From Roseateles toxinivorans (GTDB lineage: Bacteria; Pseudomonadota; Gammaproteobacteria; Burkholderiales; Burkholderiaceae_C), in NCBI RefSeq assembly GCF_004362525.1, contig NZ_SNXS01000006.1:1-64000 (forward strand): a DNA stretch of 64,000 bases. Reading direction: 5' to 3'. The translations under genes were made by a program, and so were the position numbers. Of the stretch, positions 34,202 to 43,757 are shown in pieces (the first letter of the stretch is position 1; every line of letters starts with the position of its first letter). Under the pieces are notes generated by a model. It did not search any database and had not been told where the DNA came from. It saw only the letters and a list, made by a program, of their open reading frames with translations.

Positions 34202-35623
34202 CTACTCGCGGGTCACGCGCAAGACTTCTTCCGGCGAGGTGATGCCCTGCTGGACCAGGCGCTCGCCGTCGTCGCGCATGGAGCGCAGACCGGCGGCCTG
34301 GGCGGCCACATACAGCTCGCTCTCGGCCGCGCGGCCGTGTATCAATGCGCGGATCTTGTCGTCGGCGACCATCAGCTCATAGACACCGGTGCGGCCCTTG
34401 TAGCCGGTCTGGCTGCATTCGGGGCAGCCCACCGGCCGGTACAGGCCCTGCTCGTCGACGCGCTTGCAATGGGGGCAGAGCTTGCGCACCAGACGCTGGG
34501 CGAGCACACCGAGCAGGCTGGAGCTGAGCAGAAAGGGCTCGACGCCCATGTCGGTGAGCCGGGTCACCGCGCTGGGCGCGTCATTGGTGTGCAGGGTGGC
34601 CAGCACCAGGTGGCCGGTCAGCGAGGCCTGGATGGCGATCTGCGCGGTCTCGAAGTCGCGGATCTCGCCGATCATGATCACGTCCGGGTCCTGGCGCAGG
34701 ATGGCGCGCAGGGCCTTGGCAAAGGTCAGGTCTATCTTCGGATTGACCTGGGTCTGGCCTATGCCCGGCAGCTCGTATTCGACCGGATCCTCGACCGTCA
34801 GCACATTGGTCGTGCTGGCGTCCACCCGCTCCAGCGAGGCATAGAGCGTCGTCGTCTTGCCCGAGCCGGTGGGACCGGTGACCAGCACGATGCCGTGGGG
34901 CTGCTGCACCAGGCGGTCGAAATTCGTCAGCACATCGCCGCTCATGCCCAGGCCCTCGAGCGTGAACTTCGATTCGCTCTTGTCCAAGAGGCGCAGCACG
35001 GCGCGCTCGCCATGCGAGGAGGGCAGGGTGGAGACGCGCACATCGATGGCACGCCCGCCGATGCGCAGCGAGATGCGGCCGTCCTGGGGCAGGCGCTTCT
35101 CGGCAATGTCCAGCTCGGCCATGATCTTCAGCCGCGAGATCAGCGCGGCGTGCAGGGCCTTGTTGGGCTGCACCACCTCGCGCAGCGTGCCGTCGACGCG
35201 GAAGCGCACCGAACTCGAACGCTCGTAGGGCTCGATGTGGATGTCGCTGGCGCCGTCCTTGGCGGCCTGGGTCAGCAGCGCATTGAGCATGCGGATGATG
35301 GGCGCGTCGTTCGCTGCCTCAAGCAGGTCTTCCACCGCCGGCAGCTCCTGCATCATGCGGCCCAGATCGACGGCGCTCTCGACCTCGCCAACCACCGCCG
35401 CGGCACTCGATTCGGAGCCCGCATAGGCGATGGCCAGGCGTTCGGTCAGCGCGGCCGCGTCCTGATACTCGAAGCGGTCGATGACGAACTGGCGCTGCAC
35501 CTCGGACAGCGCGGCCAGGGTCACCTCGGAACTGGCCCACAGCACCAGTTCGCTGCCGTCGTCCTCCAGCAGCAGGGTGTTGGCCCGCGCGAACGCATAG
35601 GGCAGGGGGTGGCGTATGGCCAT
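34202..35623 (-). CDS. gspE: Type II secretion ATPase GspE
   Basis: 473 residues. [11 protein letters not shown], Walker [18 protein letters not shown], the Asp box [18 protein letters not shown], Walker B and the tetracysteine zinc module ([21 protein letters not shown]) are intact. It powers pseudopilus assembly from the cytosol. The N-terminal N1E region is short. It follows gspD by 6 bp. Confidence 0.96.
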   Translation of the reverse strand: MAIRHPLPYAFARANTLLLEDDGSELVLWASSEVTLAALSEVQRQFVIDRFEYQDAAALTERLAIAYAGSESSAAAVVGEVESAVDLGRMMQELPAVEDLLEAANDAPIIRMLNALLTQAAKDGASDIHIEPYERSSSVRFRVDGTLREVVQPNKALHAALISRLKIMAELDIAEKRLPQDGRISLRIGGRAIDVRVSTLPSSHGERAVLRLLDKSESKFTLEGLGMSGDVLTNFDRLVQQPHGIVLVTGPTGSGKTTTLYASLERVDASTTNVLTVEDPVEYELPGIGQTQVNPKIDLTFAKALRAILRQDPDVIMIGEIRDFETAQIAIQASLTGHLVLATLHTNDAPSAVTRLTDMGVEPFLLSSSLLGVLAQRLVRKLCPHCKRVDEQGLYRPVGCPECSQTGYKGRTGVYELMVADDKIRALIHGRAAESELYVAAQAAGLRSMRDDGERLVQQGITSPEEVLRVTRE

Positions 35624-35629
35624 GGCGGG

Positions 35630-37852
35630 TCAGGGCTCGCGCTTGACGGGGGCAGGAGCTGGTGCCTGGGCGGGTGCCGTGCCCGGCGCCTGGGGCAGCA
35701 CCGGCGCCTCGTTGATCGGCAGCAGGCGGCTGGGCTGAGGCTGGTTGGTCTGCTGCAGCGCGCGTATCGACTCGTAGCGGCTCAGGGTCAGCTCGTCGGC
35801 CGACTGCTGGGTGCGCATCACCACCGGGCGCAGGAACACCATCAAGTTGCTCTTCACCCGCTTGCGGTTCTCGCTGCGGAACAGATTGCCGACCAGCGGG
35901 ATGCTGGACAGGCCCGGCACCCGGTCCTCGCCATCGGTGTATTCGTCCTTCAACAGACCGCCCAGCACCAGGATGGCGCCGTCGTCGACGACCACCGTCG
36001 TGTCGATCGAGCTCTTGTCGGTGGTCGGGCCGGCGCTGTTGGTGGCGCCGGGCACCACGGACGAGTTCTCCTGATAGACCGTCATGCGCACCGTGCCGCC
36101 CTCGCCGATCTGGCTTTTGATGCGCAGGGTCAGGCCGACGTCCTTGCGCTCTATGGTCTGGAAGGGGTTGGTCGCGCCGGTGGTGCCACCGGTGTTGGTG
36201 AAGGAGCCGGTGATGAAGGGCACGTTCTGGCCGATCACGATCTTCGCCTCTTCGTTGTCAAGCGCCACCAGATTCGGTGTTGACAGGATGTTGGCTCCGG
36301 TCTGGGATTCCAGGAAATTGGCCACCGCGCCCAGGGTGTAGAAGTCGCCCACCTTCTTCAGGATGCCGATGTTCAGGCCTCCGGGCGCGGCGCTGCCCAG
36401 CGCCGCAGCCACGCCGGCGCGGCCCTGGGCCACGGCCACCGTCTGATTCAGGATGTTGGCGTTGCCGCCGCCAAAATTCGTGCCGGCACCGACGATGCTG
36501 CTGTCACCCTTGTTGCCGAACAGGTTCTGCCACTGCACGCCGAAGGTCGCGGCCTTGTCGGCATTGACCTTGACGATCATCGACTCGACATAGACCTGCG
36601 CACGGCGGGCATCGAGCTGGTCGATGACGGCGCGCAGCTGCCGGTACATCGGCTCGGGCGCGGTGATGATCAGCGAGTTGGTGGACGGGTCGGCCTGCAC
36701 GAAGCCGCCGGTCGACGGGCCTTGCGAGGCGCTCACCGGCGTGGTGGCCGCGCTGGCGCCGACACCCCCTGCGGTACTGTTGGCAGCACCGGTCAGCACC
36801 CCCGGCAGCACGCCGCCGGCCGCGCCCAGGCTGCCGCCGCTGCTGCCCCCCGAAGCGCCGCTGCCGCCGGCGCTGTAGGCGGCGCGCAGCACGGTGGCCA
36901 GCTTCACCGCATCGGCGTTCTTCAAGTAGACGACGCGGATGTTGCCGGCCGCGTCATCGCCCATCGGCCGGTCCAGCTTCTCGATGATGGCTCGGGTGGC
37001 GGCCAGCCGCGCCGGGTTGGGCGCGCGCAGGATCAGCGAGTTGCTTCGCGCATCGGCCAGCACGCTGACCGACGTGCCGATGGCGCCGGGCACGGCGGCC
37101 GCCGCACCGCCATCGGACAGCTTGAGCACCAGCGCCGCCAGGTCGGAGGCGATGGCGTGCTTCAGCGGCACCACCTCCATATCGGTGGCGCCAGGGTTGT
37201 CCATCGCCGCGACGATGCGTGCCAGGCGCTGCAGGTTCTCGGCGTAGTCGGTGATCACCAGGCTGTTATTGCCCGGGTTGGCATTGATGGTGTTGTTGGG
37301 GCTGATCAAGGGCCGCAGCACGGCCACCAGATTGTTGGCGTTCTCGTAGTTGAGCTTGAAGATCTGCGTGATGATCTGGTCACCGCGCTGAGCGCTGCTG
37401 CCACCGACCACGACCGAGCCCGCCTGCAGCTTGGCGTCGGCCTCGGGCACGACCTTCAGCAGTCCGGCGTTGTCCACCACGGTGAAGCCCAGGCCTCGCA
37501 GCGCGGCCAGGTAGTTCAGATAGGCCTCGCGCACCGTCAGCGGCTGCTCGCTGTACAGCGTGATGGTGCCCTTGACGCGCGGATCGACGATGAACTGCCG
37601 GTCCAGCATCACACCCATGGCGCGCGTCACCGCCTCGATGTCGGTGTTGACGAAGTTCAAGGTCATCGGCGTGGTCGACTTCAGCGCCGGGCTGTGCGGA
37701 CGCGCCGCGCTGCTGCTCTTTCGGGCGTCGGTGGGTGGGGTCTGGGCCAGCGGGGCGGTGCTGTGGCACAGCAGCGCGGCCGCCACGGCCACGGGCCAGG
37801 CCCGGGCCAGCAGGCCTTGAGTGGGGCAGGTCGGGCAGTGTTTCATGCTCAT
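35630..37852 (-). CDS. gspD: Type II secretion outer-membrane secretin GspD
   Basis: 740 residues. Signal peptide, then N0 (LNFVNTDIEAVTRAMG) and three repeated N1-N3 KH-like domains, a Gly/Ser-rich linker near residue 350-380 and the C-terminal secretin domain with VPFITGSFTN, VGLTLRIKSQIGEGG and VPGLSSIPLVGNLFR. The start ATG at 37852 overlaps the gspN stop (ATGA). The C-terminal tail is Pro/Ala-rich. It forms the multimeric export channel. Confidence 0.96.
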   Translation of the reverse strand: MSMKHCPTCPTQGLLARAWPVAVAAALLCHSTAPLAQTPPTDARKSSSAARPHSPALKSTTPMTLNFVNTDIEAVTRAMGVMLDRQFIVDPRVKGTITLYSEQPLTVREAYLNYLAALRGLGFTVVDNAGLLKVVPEADAKLQAGSVVVGGSSAQRGDQIITQIFKLNYENANNLVAVLRPLISPNNTINANPGNNSLVITDYAENLQRLARIVAAMDNPGATDMEVVPLKHAIASDLAALVLKLSDGGAAAAVPGAIGTSVSVLADARSNSLILRAPNPARLAATRAIIEKLDRPMGDDAAGNIRVVYLKNADAVKLATVLRAAYSAGGSGASGGSSGGSLGAAGGVLPGVLTGAANSTAGGVGASAATTPVSASQGPSTGGFVQADPSTNSLIITAPEPMYRQLRAVIDQLDARRAQVYVESMIVKVNADKAATFGVQWQNLFGNKGDSSIVGAGTNFGGGNANILNQTVAVAQGRAGVAAALGSAAPGGLNIGILKKVGDFYTLGAVANFLESQTGANILSTPNLVALDNEEAKIVIGQNVPFITGSFTNTGGTTGATNPFQTIERKDVGLTLRIKSQIGEGGTVRMTVYQENSSVVPGATNSAGPTTDKSSIDTTVVVDDGAILVLGGLLKDEYTDGEDRVPGLSSIPLVGNLFRSENRKRVKSNLMVFLRPVVMRTQQSADELTLSRYESIRALQQTNQPQPSRLLPINEAPVLPQAPGTAPAQAPAPAPVKREP

Positions 37853-38793
37853 CCAATCGAGATTACGGAGCGCGCGCCTTGGCGCCGTCCGATGATGTTC
37901 AGCAGGTTGTTGAGCGCGGCCTCGCGATCCGGTGCGGCATTGGCCTCACCCAGGAAGCGAGCCTTGCCAGCAGAGAAAGTGCCCTCGCCGCTGAGCAGCA
38001 GGGCGCCCTCCTGCGTGCTCAGCACCATGCGCGACACGCCGGCCCCGGCGCTGTCGCCAATGACCGAAAAACGATAGCTGCCCAGCGGGTCCACGGTGGA
38101 CACGCGCGAGGACAGATTCAGAAAATCCAGGTCCAGCTGGCCGCTCTGGCGCCAACGGCCCTGGGCCCAGTCAATCTTCAGGTTCGTCGCCGACAGGCGC
38201 ACCGAACCACCCAGCTGCAAGGTGTTCCAGGGTGTGCCCAGGCCGCTGAGCCAGGAGGCCGGCCAGCGTGCCACCCAGCCCTGGCTGCCCGCCGGCAGGC
38301 TGACACTGGCCGTGCCCAGGCCGGGCCTGAGCAGCAGCAGAACCTCGCCATTGAGGCAGCAGGCCTGGCGCAGGCGCAGTGCCAGCGCCGTGCCCGAGAC
38401 ACCCATATTCCACTCGATGCGACCCGGCAGCGCGCTGCTGTCGCGGCTGCCACGGCCGCCGGTCAGCACCAGCAGGGCGCTGCCCGACCAGATGCTGCCG
38501 CGGGTGTCGGCCAGCAAGAGATGGCCCTCGGTGGCCTCGTCCACGGTGCGGGCCAGCCAGGAGGCCGGCGCGAAGGCGACGAGGCAGATCAGGATGCCCA
38601 GCACCAGGCCGGCGATGCTCCAGCGCAACGGCGCGTTGTGCTTGCCGACCACACCCCACTCCATCTGGCGCGAATCGGCCCACATCGTGCTCGGCGGGCC
38701 GGACAAGGCATGGGGGTCACGCCGGAACGGCCAGGGCATCTTCCAGCGTGGGAGCCAGCGCCGTTTCGGCTTGATCGGGGTTCTGGGTCTCAT
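37849..38793 (-). CDS. gspN: Type II secretion protein GspN
   Basis: 314 residues. A basic cytoplasmic N-terminus, one membrane helix near residues 76-98 (LVLGILICLVAFAPA) and a periplasmic domain with two typical GspN blocks (RGSIWSGSALLVLTGG; GSVRLSATNLKIDWAQGRW). GspN occurs in part of T2SS loci and is not essential in all. Its start overlaps gspM and its stop overlaps gspD by 4 bp, so translation is coupled throughout. Confidence 0.88.
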   Translation of the reverse strand: MRPRTPIKPKRRWLPRWKMPWPFRRDPHALSGPPSTMWADSRQMEWGVVGKHNAPLRWSIAGLVLGILICLVAFAPASWLARTVDEATEGHLLLADTRGSIWSGSALLVLTGGRGSRDSSALPGRIEWNMGVSGTALALRLRQACCLNGEVLLLLRPGLGTASVSLPAGSQGWVARWPASWLSGLGTPWNTLQLGGSVRLSATNLKIDWAQGRWRQSGQLDLDFLNLSSRVSTVDPLGSYRFSVIGDSAGAGVSRMVLSTQEGALLLSGEGTFSAGKARFLGEANAAPDREAALNNLLNIIGRRQGARSVISIG

Positions 38794-39335
38794 GACGGCA
38801 AACCTCCCAGGCTCAGCACCACGGTGCCCGAATAGCCCTTGGGCCCGCGCTGCAACTGGGCCTGGACCGGCCGTGCGCGCGCTGCGCTGCGGGCTTCTCC
38901 TAGCCAGCTGCGCAATTGCTCGCTGCTGGCGTTGGTCAGGGTCAGCGTGGCGCGGTCGCCCTGTACCGTCAACTTCGCGGCCTCGCCCAGATGTTCGGTG
39001 GCGGCCTGCAGGGCCAGCGCCGCCTGCGCGCTGCTGACCGGCGCTACCGCGCGCAACTCGCGCGCCTCATTGGCCAGGCGCTGCATGTCCTGCAGCTGCG
39101 TATCAAGCCTGTCGATCTGCGGCGGAGCCTCGCGCAGGGTGCGCAAGGGCGAGGCCACGCCGATCTGCCAGACCAGCAGCAGCCCCAGCACGGCGGCGGC
39201 GATGCTCAGGCCCAGACGCTCGCGCTCGGCCAGCGCCTGCCATTGCTGGCGTGCCGGCGCGATCAGCTGCTGCCATTGCTGCTGCCAGCGCGGCGGCAGG
39301 GCGGTGGTGAAGAAACTGCTGCGCTTGGATGTCAT
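38790..39335 (-). CDS. gspM: Type II secretion protein GspM
   Basis: 181 residues: short cytoplasmic tail, a membrane helix (about 42-62, LGLSIAAAVLGLLLVWQI) and a ferredoxin-like periplasmic domain ending LQLQRGPKGYSGTVVLSLG. GspM partners with GspL in the inner-membrane platform. Overlaps gspL and gspN by 4 bp at both ends. Confidence 0.88.
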   Translation of the reverse strand: MTSKRSSFFTTALPPRWQQQWQQLIAPARQQWQALAERERLGLSIAAAVLGLLLVWQIGVASPLRTLREAPPQIDRLDTQLQDMQRLANEARELRAVAPVSSAQAALALQAATEHLGEAAKLTVQGDRATLTLTNASSEQLRSWLGEARSAARARPVQAQLQRGPKGYSGTVVLSLGGLPS

Positions 39336-40603
39336 GATTTGCCTCCGCCCGCTGCGGCGCCTTCGCGGCGCACGCGGCTGACGGTCATCCGGTTCTCGCT
39401 GACCTCCAGCTGCCAGCCCTCGCTGCGCAGGGCGCTGCGGAAGGCATCCACCTGGTCATTGCGCCAGCCTCCGGCCGACAGGGTCAGGCGGCCCGGTTCG
39501 AAGCGCAGGCTTTCCAGCGGGCCCATGTCGACCGGCCAGGCGGTGGCCGCAGCGCCGAGCAGCGACTCCAGGTCATCCTCGCCCGGACGGCCCGCGGCGA
39601 TGCGCAGCAGGTCGGTCTCGCGCTCCATCTGCACACGGGCGTCGAGCACGGCGCGCACCTGCGGATGGGTGCTGCGCAGCACCTGCTCCGCCGCGGCCTT
39701 GCGGCTCTCTATGCCCTTGCGCTGATGCAGGGCCCAGAAGTTCAGGCCGATCAGGTGCACCGTGGCCAGGCCAAGCAGGCCCAGGCGCACCGGTCGCCAG
39801 GCGCGGCGCATATAGGTGCGGTAGGCCTGGCGGAAGGCGCGCACGCCGCGGGCGCGCGGGGCCAGGTCGAACTGGCGCAGATTCCAGGGGCTGTCCAGCG
39901 CGCCGAGACTGCGCAGCGTCGGCGTCAGCACCGCGACCTTGGTGCCCAGCCAGCGCTCGGCCGCGTCGGCCGCACCGGGGGTGGCCGTCCAGCGCGCGGC
40001 ATGCACCGCGGCTTCCGGGAAAAGCTTGCGCACCAGCGTGCCGTCCAGACCCATAGGGGCGACGCCCTGCGGATGGCTCCAGCGCAGGCCCAGGCGCGGG
40101 TTGAGCCCGTCCTCGGCCGCTTCGATCTCGTAGAAATGCCCAACCGGCGGCGACTCGGGCCAGGCCATCGGCGCGACACGGTCGACAAAGACGTGGGCAG
40201 TTTCCAGCGCCGCCAGATGGTCAGCCAGCCAGGGCCTGCTCGTCACCACCACCCAGGACCGGTCACCGCCGGCGGCATCGGTCTCCAGCGCGAAGTGCAA
40301 CTGCTCGGGGTCTTCCAGCAGCACCTCCTCGAGCATGCCGGCCAGCGCCGCGCGCATGCGGGCGCGCCCGGTCTTGGGCAGGGCCACCTGGTGCCAGCTG
40401 AGGTCGGACTCGGCCGGCACCGCAATCACCGTTTCGGCCCGCGGCAGGCGGTTGGCGGTGGCCCGCCCCTGGTCGATCACGGCCACGCCATCGGGCGTCA
40501 GCAGGTAGCTGTACTCGGTCGTCGCCTGCAGGTCGGCAGGCGCGTCGGCGCCCTGGGCGCGAAGACGCGCACGCGGGGGTAGCAGCAGGACCAGGGTGCT
40601 CAT
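39332..40603 (-). CDS. gspL: Type II secretion protein GspL
   Basis: 423 residues. A cytoplasmic actin-like domain (residues 1-240, with LVLLLPPRARLRA and YLLTPDGVAVIDQGR) is followed by one membrane helix around 265-285 and a periplasmic GspL-C domain. It recruits GspE to the membrane. It is preceded by an unusual 103-bp gap after gspK. TAGAAT at 40621-40626 (minus) is a candidate -10 for a second promoter inside the operon. Confidence 0.9.
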   Translation of the reverse strand: MSTLVLLLPPRARLRAQGADAPADLQATTEYSYLLTPDGVAVIDQGRATANRLPRAETVIAVPAESDLSWHQVALPKTGRARMRAALAGMLEEVLLEDPEQLHFALETDAAGGDRSWVVVTSRPWLADHLAALETAHVFVDRVAPMAWPESPPVGHFYEIEAAEDGLNPRLGLRWSHPQGVAPMGLDGTLVRKLFPEAAVHAARWTATPGAADAAERWLGTKVAVLTPTLRSLGALDSPWNLRQFDLAPRARGVRAFRQAYRTYMRRAWRPVRLGLLGLATVHLIGLNFWALHQRKGIESRKAAAEQVLRSTHPQVRAVLDARVQMERETDLLRIAAGRPGEDDLESLLGAAATAWPVDMGPLESLRFEPGRLTLSAGGWRNDQVDAFRSALRSEGWQLEVSENRMTVSRVRREGAAAGGGKS

Positions 40604-40706
40604 AGAGGGAATGGCATCTTATTCTAGAAGGCGGGTGCTGAGGAGTCTCGGGAAATCAAGGACTTAGATGCGGTAGTTGCAGCGTTGTCACAGCATTTGT
40701 GGGGCT

Positions 40707-41663
40707 TCATGGCGTTGGCGCCAGCAGGTTCTGGCGCTGTCGATACTTCACCACCATGTCCAGGCCAACGCGCTGCACCAGCGAGTGTTCCTCCAGCAGC
40801 CGGTCTTCCAGGCGCAGCCGGCCGCGGATCTCGAAGAAGTTGGAGCTGACGCTGGCGCGGTTGTCGGCTATCACGGCCGAGGCGGGCAGGAGAGAGCGCA
40901 CGTCCTTCACGGCCTGGAAGAAGTTTCGCTTGCGCGCCTGCACCAGGCGCTGGGCGGTGGCCAGGTCCATGCCATCGAATACGGTGGCCAGCAGTTCGAG
41001 GCTGGCGGTGTTCAGGTTTAGCGGCGTGGCCACAGGAAGCAGGATGACGCGCGGGCGCAGCCGGTCGATATGGCTTGCGCTGATGCCCAGCCACCCGAGT
41101 TGGTCCAGGCTGGGCGGCATCAGCGGCGTGTTCTTCGACGGCTGGCCGGCCCCAGGCGCGCCAAGTGCCAGGCGCAGGGATTCGGCCAGCTGGGTGGCCA
41201 CATCGACCGGCACGCCGACGCTGTCGCAAATGCGCTGCAGCGCGCGTAGCTCGTCCGGTGGCACGGTGATGCCGACGGTCAGATTGCGCAGGTTGTAGCG
41301 CGCCTGGGCGTCGTCTATCGATCCGGACAGGAAGGCCTCGGGCCCGTCCTCGCTGTTGTTGCTGCGGTCGGCGGCCAGAAAGGTCGACAGGCGGGCTTCG
41401 GCCAGCGGCACGGCCCAAACCTCGCCCAGATGGTCGACCGGCTGGTTCAGATTGGCGCGCGCGTCCTCGCGCAGTATCAGGCGCGCCCAGTCCAGCGCGC
41501 CCTGCAGTATCAGCGCCGCCTGGGTGCGGGCGCGTTCGGCGCCCTCGACCTGCACCGCGCGGTACTGCTGCCAGACCATGGCTGCGGCCAGGGTGCTGAC
41601 CAGGGTGACGATGATCATCGCCGTCAGCAGTGCTGCGCCGCGCTCCCGGCGATGCCCATTCAT
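40707..41663 (-). CDS. gspK: Type II secretion minor pseudopilin GspK
   Basis: 318 residues. The type IV-prepilin-like N-terminus RGAALLTAMIIVTLVSTLAAAM lacks the Glu5 common in other pseudopilins, as is usual for GspK. A large inserted alpha domain follows. It caps the pseudopilus tip with GspI and GspJ. The start overlaps the gspJ stop by 4 bp; after it there is a 103-bp gap before gspL. Confidence 0.92.
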   Translation of the reverse strand: MNGHRRERGAALLTAMIIVTLVSTLAAAMVWQQYRAVQVEGAERARTQAALILQGALDWARLILREDARANLNQPVDHLGEVWAVPLAEARLSTFLAADRSNNSEDGPEAFLSGSIDDAQARYNLRNLTVGITVPPDELRALQRICDSVGVPVDVATQLAESLRLALGAPGAGQPSKNTPLMPPSLDQLGWLGISASHIDRLRPRVILLPVATPLNLNTASLELLATVFDGMDLATAQRLVQARKRNFFQAVKDVRSLLPASAVIADNRASVSSNFFEIRGRLRLEDRLLEEHSLVQRVGLDMVVKYRQRQNLLAPTP

Positions 41664-42334
41664 GGCTGCGGCCCCAGCGCGACGGCGCGGTTCAGCGTGC
41701 CGCTCCAGCCGCTGGCCTCATCGAACTGCAGGGCCATCTTGACGGCGGTCGGCAGGGGGGGGCGAGTGCCTTGGTCTCCGGGGCCTGGCGGCGGGTCGCT
41801 GGCACCCGCACTGGGTGGCGTGGGTGCACTGCTGCCGGCGCCGCTGCTGGACTGCGCGTTGCTCCAGCTGTTGCCACGGTAGAAGTAGACCTGCCAGCCG
41901 CTCACACCCTCTAGCGCGCGCACCATGCCCGGCGCGTTGGCCTGCAGTTGCAGGCTGCGCATATAGGTCTCCCTCAGCTCCTCGGCGCTGGTCGTTACGG
42001 GTGACTCCCAGCGTGTCCAGGCATTGCCCATGCGCGACCAGACCACCACCTGCATGCCCTCGGCACGCAGCCGGGTGAGTTGCAGGCTGCCGCCCGTGAA
42101 CTGCAGCGGTGGCACGGCACCGCTGACCTGCACCGCCAGCAGGTCCTGCTCCCACTGCGCCATCACCGTCTGCAGCCGCATCGTGCGCTCCAGATGGGCC
42201 TGGCTGATGTCGCGGGTGCGGATGATGGCGTCCAGGCCGCGCCAGGACATCATCGCCATCAGCGCCATGATCAGCAGTGCCACCAGCACCTCGACCAGGG
42301 TGAAGCCGCGGGCGCCGCGCCGGGTCTTGCTCAT
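41660..42334 (-). CDS. gspJ: Type II secretion minor pseudopilin GspJ
   Basis: 224 residues. The prepilin leader SKTRRGARG precedes the cleavage site and FTLVEVLVALLIMALMAMM; the Glu5 is present. The rest has the beta fold of GspJ with WSRMGNAWTRWESPV, and a Ser/Pro/Gly-rich segment near residue 180-200. The ATG at 42334 overlaps gspI's stop. Confidence 0.92.
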   Translation of the reverse strand: MSKTRRGARGFTLVEVLVALLIMALMAMMSWRGLDAIIRTRDISQAHLERTMRLQTVMAQWEQDLLAVQVSGAVPPLQFTGGSLQLTRLRAEGMQVVVWSRMGNAWTRWESPVTTSAEELRETYMRSLQLQANAPGMVRALEGVSGWQVYFYRGNSWSNAQSSSGAGSSAPTPPSAGASDPPPGPGDQGTRPPLPTAVKMALQFDEASGWSGTLNRAVALGPQP

Positions 42335-42714
42335 CGGTAGCGGGCCAGCACGGTGGACAGGGTGACCAGGGCGCGCTCGGCGGCCTCGTTGTCCGGGTCG
42401 AAGACGATGGCGTCGGCGCGGCGGAAGTTCGGGTTTGGCGTCGGCCGTATCACCAGCCGGGCCTTGAAGCTGCGGCCCAGCTGCTCGCAAGTGAAATCGG
42501 TGTCGCCGACGCCGGGCAGCTGGTCCGAGCGCTGCAGCTTCAGCTCGGTCAGCTGGTTGTCGGCGCACCACTGGGCCAGGCTGACCGCGGCCAGGCGTTC
42601 GGCATTGCCGGTCAGCGCACCGGCAGCCTTGATGCCGGCACCGAGCGTGATGGCGACGATGGTCAGCGCCACCAGCACCTCGATCAAGGTGAAGCCGCGG
42701 GCATGAATTCTCAT
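42331..42714 (-). CDS. gspI: Type II secretion minor pseudopilin GspI
   Basis: 127 residues; leader MRIHARG followed by FTLIEVLVALTIVAITLGA, and a short globular domain with LAQWCADNQLTELKL, the GspI signature. It starts the tip complex with GspJ and GspK. Overlaps gspH and gspJ by 4 bp. Confidence 0.93.
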   Translation of the reverse strand: MRIHARGFTLIEVLVALTIVAITLGAGIKAAGALTGNAERLAAVSLAQWCADNQLTELKLQRSDQLPGVGDTDFTCEQLGRSFKARLVIRPTPNPNFRRADAIVFDPDNEAAERALVTLSTVLARYR

Positions 42715-43178
42715 GGCTGCGCCGCCTCGCGGTTGATGATGAACGGGCCCAGGCCATCGGTGGTCAGGGTCAGGGCTTGATCGGCCAGGCGCAGCACGAT
42801 ACGTTGCGCACCTATCATCGGCTCGGGGCCCAGCAACACGGCGCGCGCACCGACGATCTCGACTGCCGGGGCAATGTCGCCCAGCCAGCGCGTCGGCATG
42901 GCCAGTCGCTCGGGAAGGCCCTCGAAGCGGAACTGCGCGTCGGCCGCGCTGCCACCCGGCATGGACAGCGGCGCCCAGCGCACGGCCAAGCCTGAGGCCC
43001 GGGCCTCGGCACGGGCGCCCTCGAACAGGGCCACCAGCCGAGCGGACTCGCGCTCCAGCTGCGTCGCGGCCTGGTTGGGCAGGGCCAGGCTGGCCACGGC
43101 GGTGGCAATGGCGATCAATGCCACCACCACCAGCAATTCGATCAGCGTGAAGCCGGCGCTGGCCTGGGGGCGTGTCAA
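42711..43178 (-). CDS. gspH: Type II secretion minor pseudopilin GspH
   Basis: 155 residues from a TTG at 43176-43178, giving a leader of nine residues (MTRPQASAG) before FTLIELLVVVALIAIATAV. Upstream ATGs at 43244 and 43265 would give leaders of 31-38 residues and overlap gspG by 53-74 bp, so the TTG is preferred although its Shine-Dalgarno is weak. The globular part has VRWAPLSMPGG and LGPEPMIGAQRIVLRL, typical of GspH. Confidence 0.82.
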   Translation of the reverse strand: MTRPQASAGFTLIELLVVVALIAIATAVASLALPNQAATQLERESARLVALFEGARAEARASGLAVRWAPLSMPGGSAADAQFRFEGLPERLAMPTRWLGDIAPAVEIVGARAVLLGPEPMIGAQRIVLRLADQALTLTTDGLGPFIINREAAQP

Positions 43179-43191
43179 TGTATGGCCAAGC

Positions 43192-43632
43192 TTATTGCCA
43201 GGAGCCAATGTCGGCGTTGTTGCCTTCGCCGCCGGGCTGGCCATCGGCCCCGAAGCTGTAGACATCGATCTCGCCTTTCACGCCCGGACTGACGAACTGG
43301 TAGGGCCGGCCCCAGGGGTCATTGGGCAGCTTCTCCAGATAGGGCTTCCAGTTCGGCGGGATCACGCCCGCCGTGGGCTTGCGCACCAGCGACTCCAGGC
43401 CCTGCTCGGCACTGGGGTAGCGCTGGTTGTCCAGCTTGTACAGCTTCATCGCCTGCATCAGATTGTTGACGTCGGTGCGGGCGGCGGTGACGCGGGCATC
43501 ATCGGCGCGGTCAAGCACATTGGGCACCACCAGGGCGGCCAGCACACCGATGATGACCAGCACCACCAGCAGCTCGATCAGGGTGAAGCCGCGGTGCCGG
43601 GCATGGGGATTCAAGAGGGTGGGGCGGTCCAT
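43192..43632 (-). CDS. gspG: Type II secretion major pseudopilin GspG
   Basis: 146 residues. Leader MDRPTLLNPHARHRG, cleavage before FTLIELLVVLVIIGVLAALV, with Glu5. The conserved LDNQRYPSAEQGLESLV, PYLEKLPNDPWGRPYQ and SFGADGQPGGEG (calcium-binding region) are present. It builds the pseudopilus shaft. ATG at 43632 has AGGAA upstream. First gene of the gspG-F operon, divergent from gspC across 125 bp. Confidence 0.97.
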   Translation of the reverse strand: MDRPTLLNPHARHRGFTLIELLVVLVIIGVLAALVVPNVLDRADDARVTAARTDVNNLMQAMKLYKLDNQRYPSAEQGLESLVRKPTAGVIPPNWKPYLEKLPNDPWGRPYQFVSPGVKGEIDVYSFGADGQPGGEGNNADIGSWQ

Positions 43633-43757
43633 ATCGAGTTCCTGGTCTTGAGGCGGTGCAAGCACCAAGTTGATCCTTGTACACGGCTTTGATTGCTGCC
43701 GTGTTTCGCCGCGTTCTTCGCCACGGTTGTGTGCATGGCTTGAATCATAATCGTGCC

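Noticed and set aside
40624-40710. 28-codon frame overlapping the gspK stop
   Set aside because: The ATGA overlap is suggestive, but the peptide (MKPHKCCDNAATTASK...) has no recognisable feature and no relatives could be checked, so it is only mentioned in the operon-gap finding.
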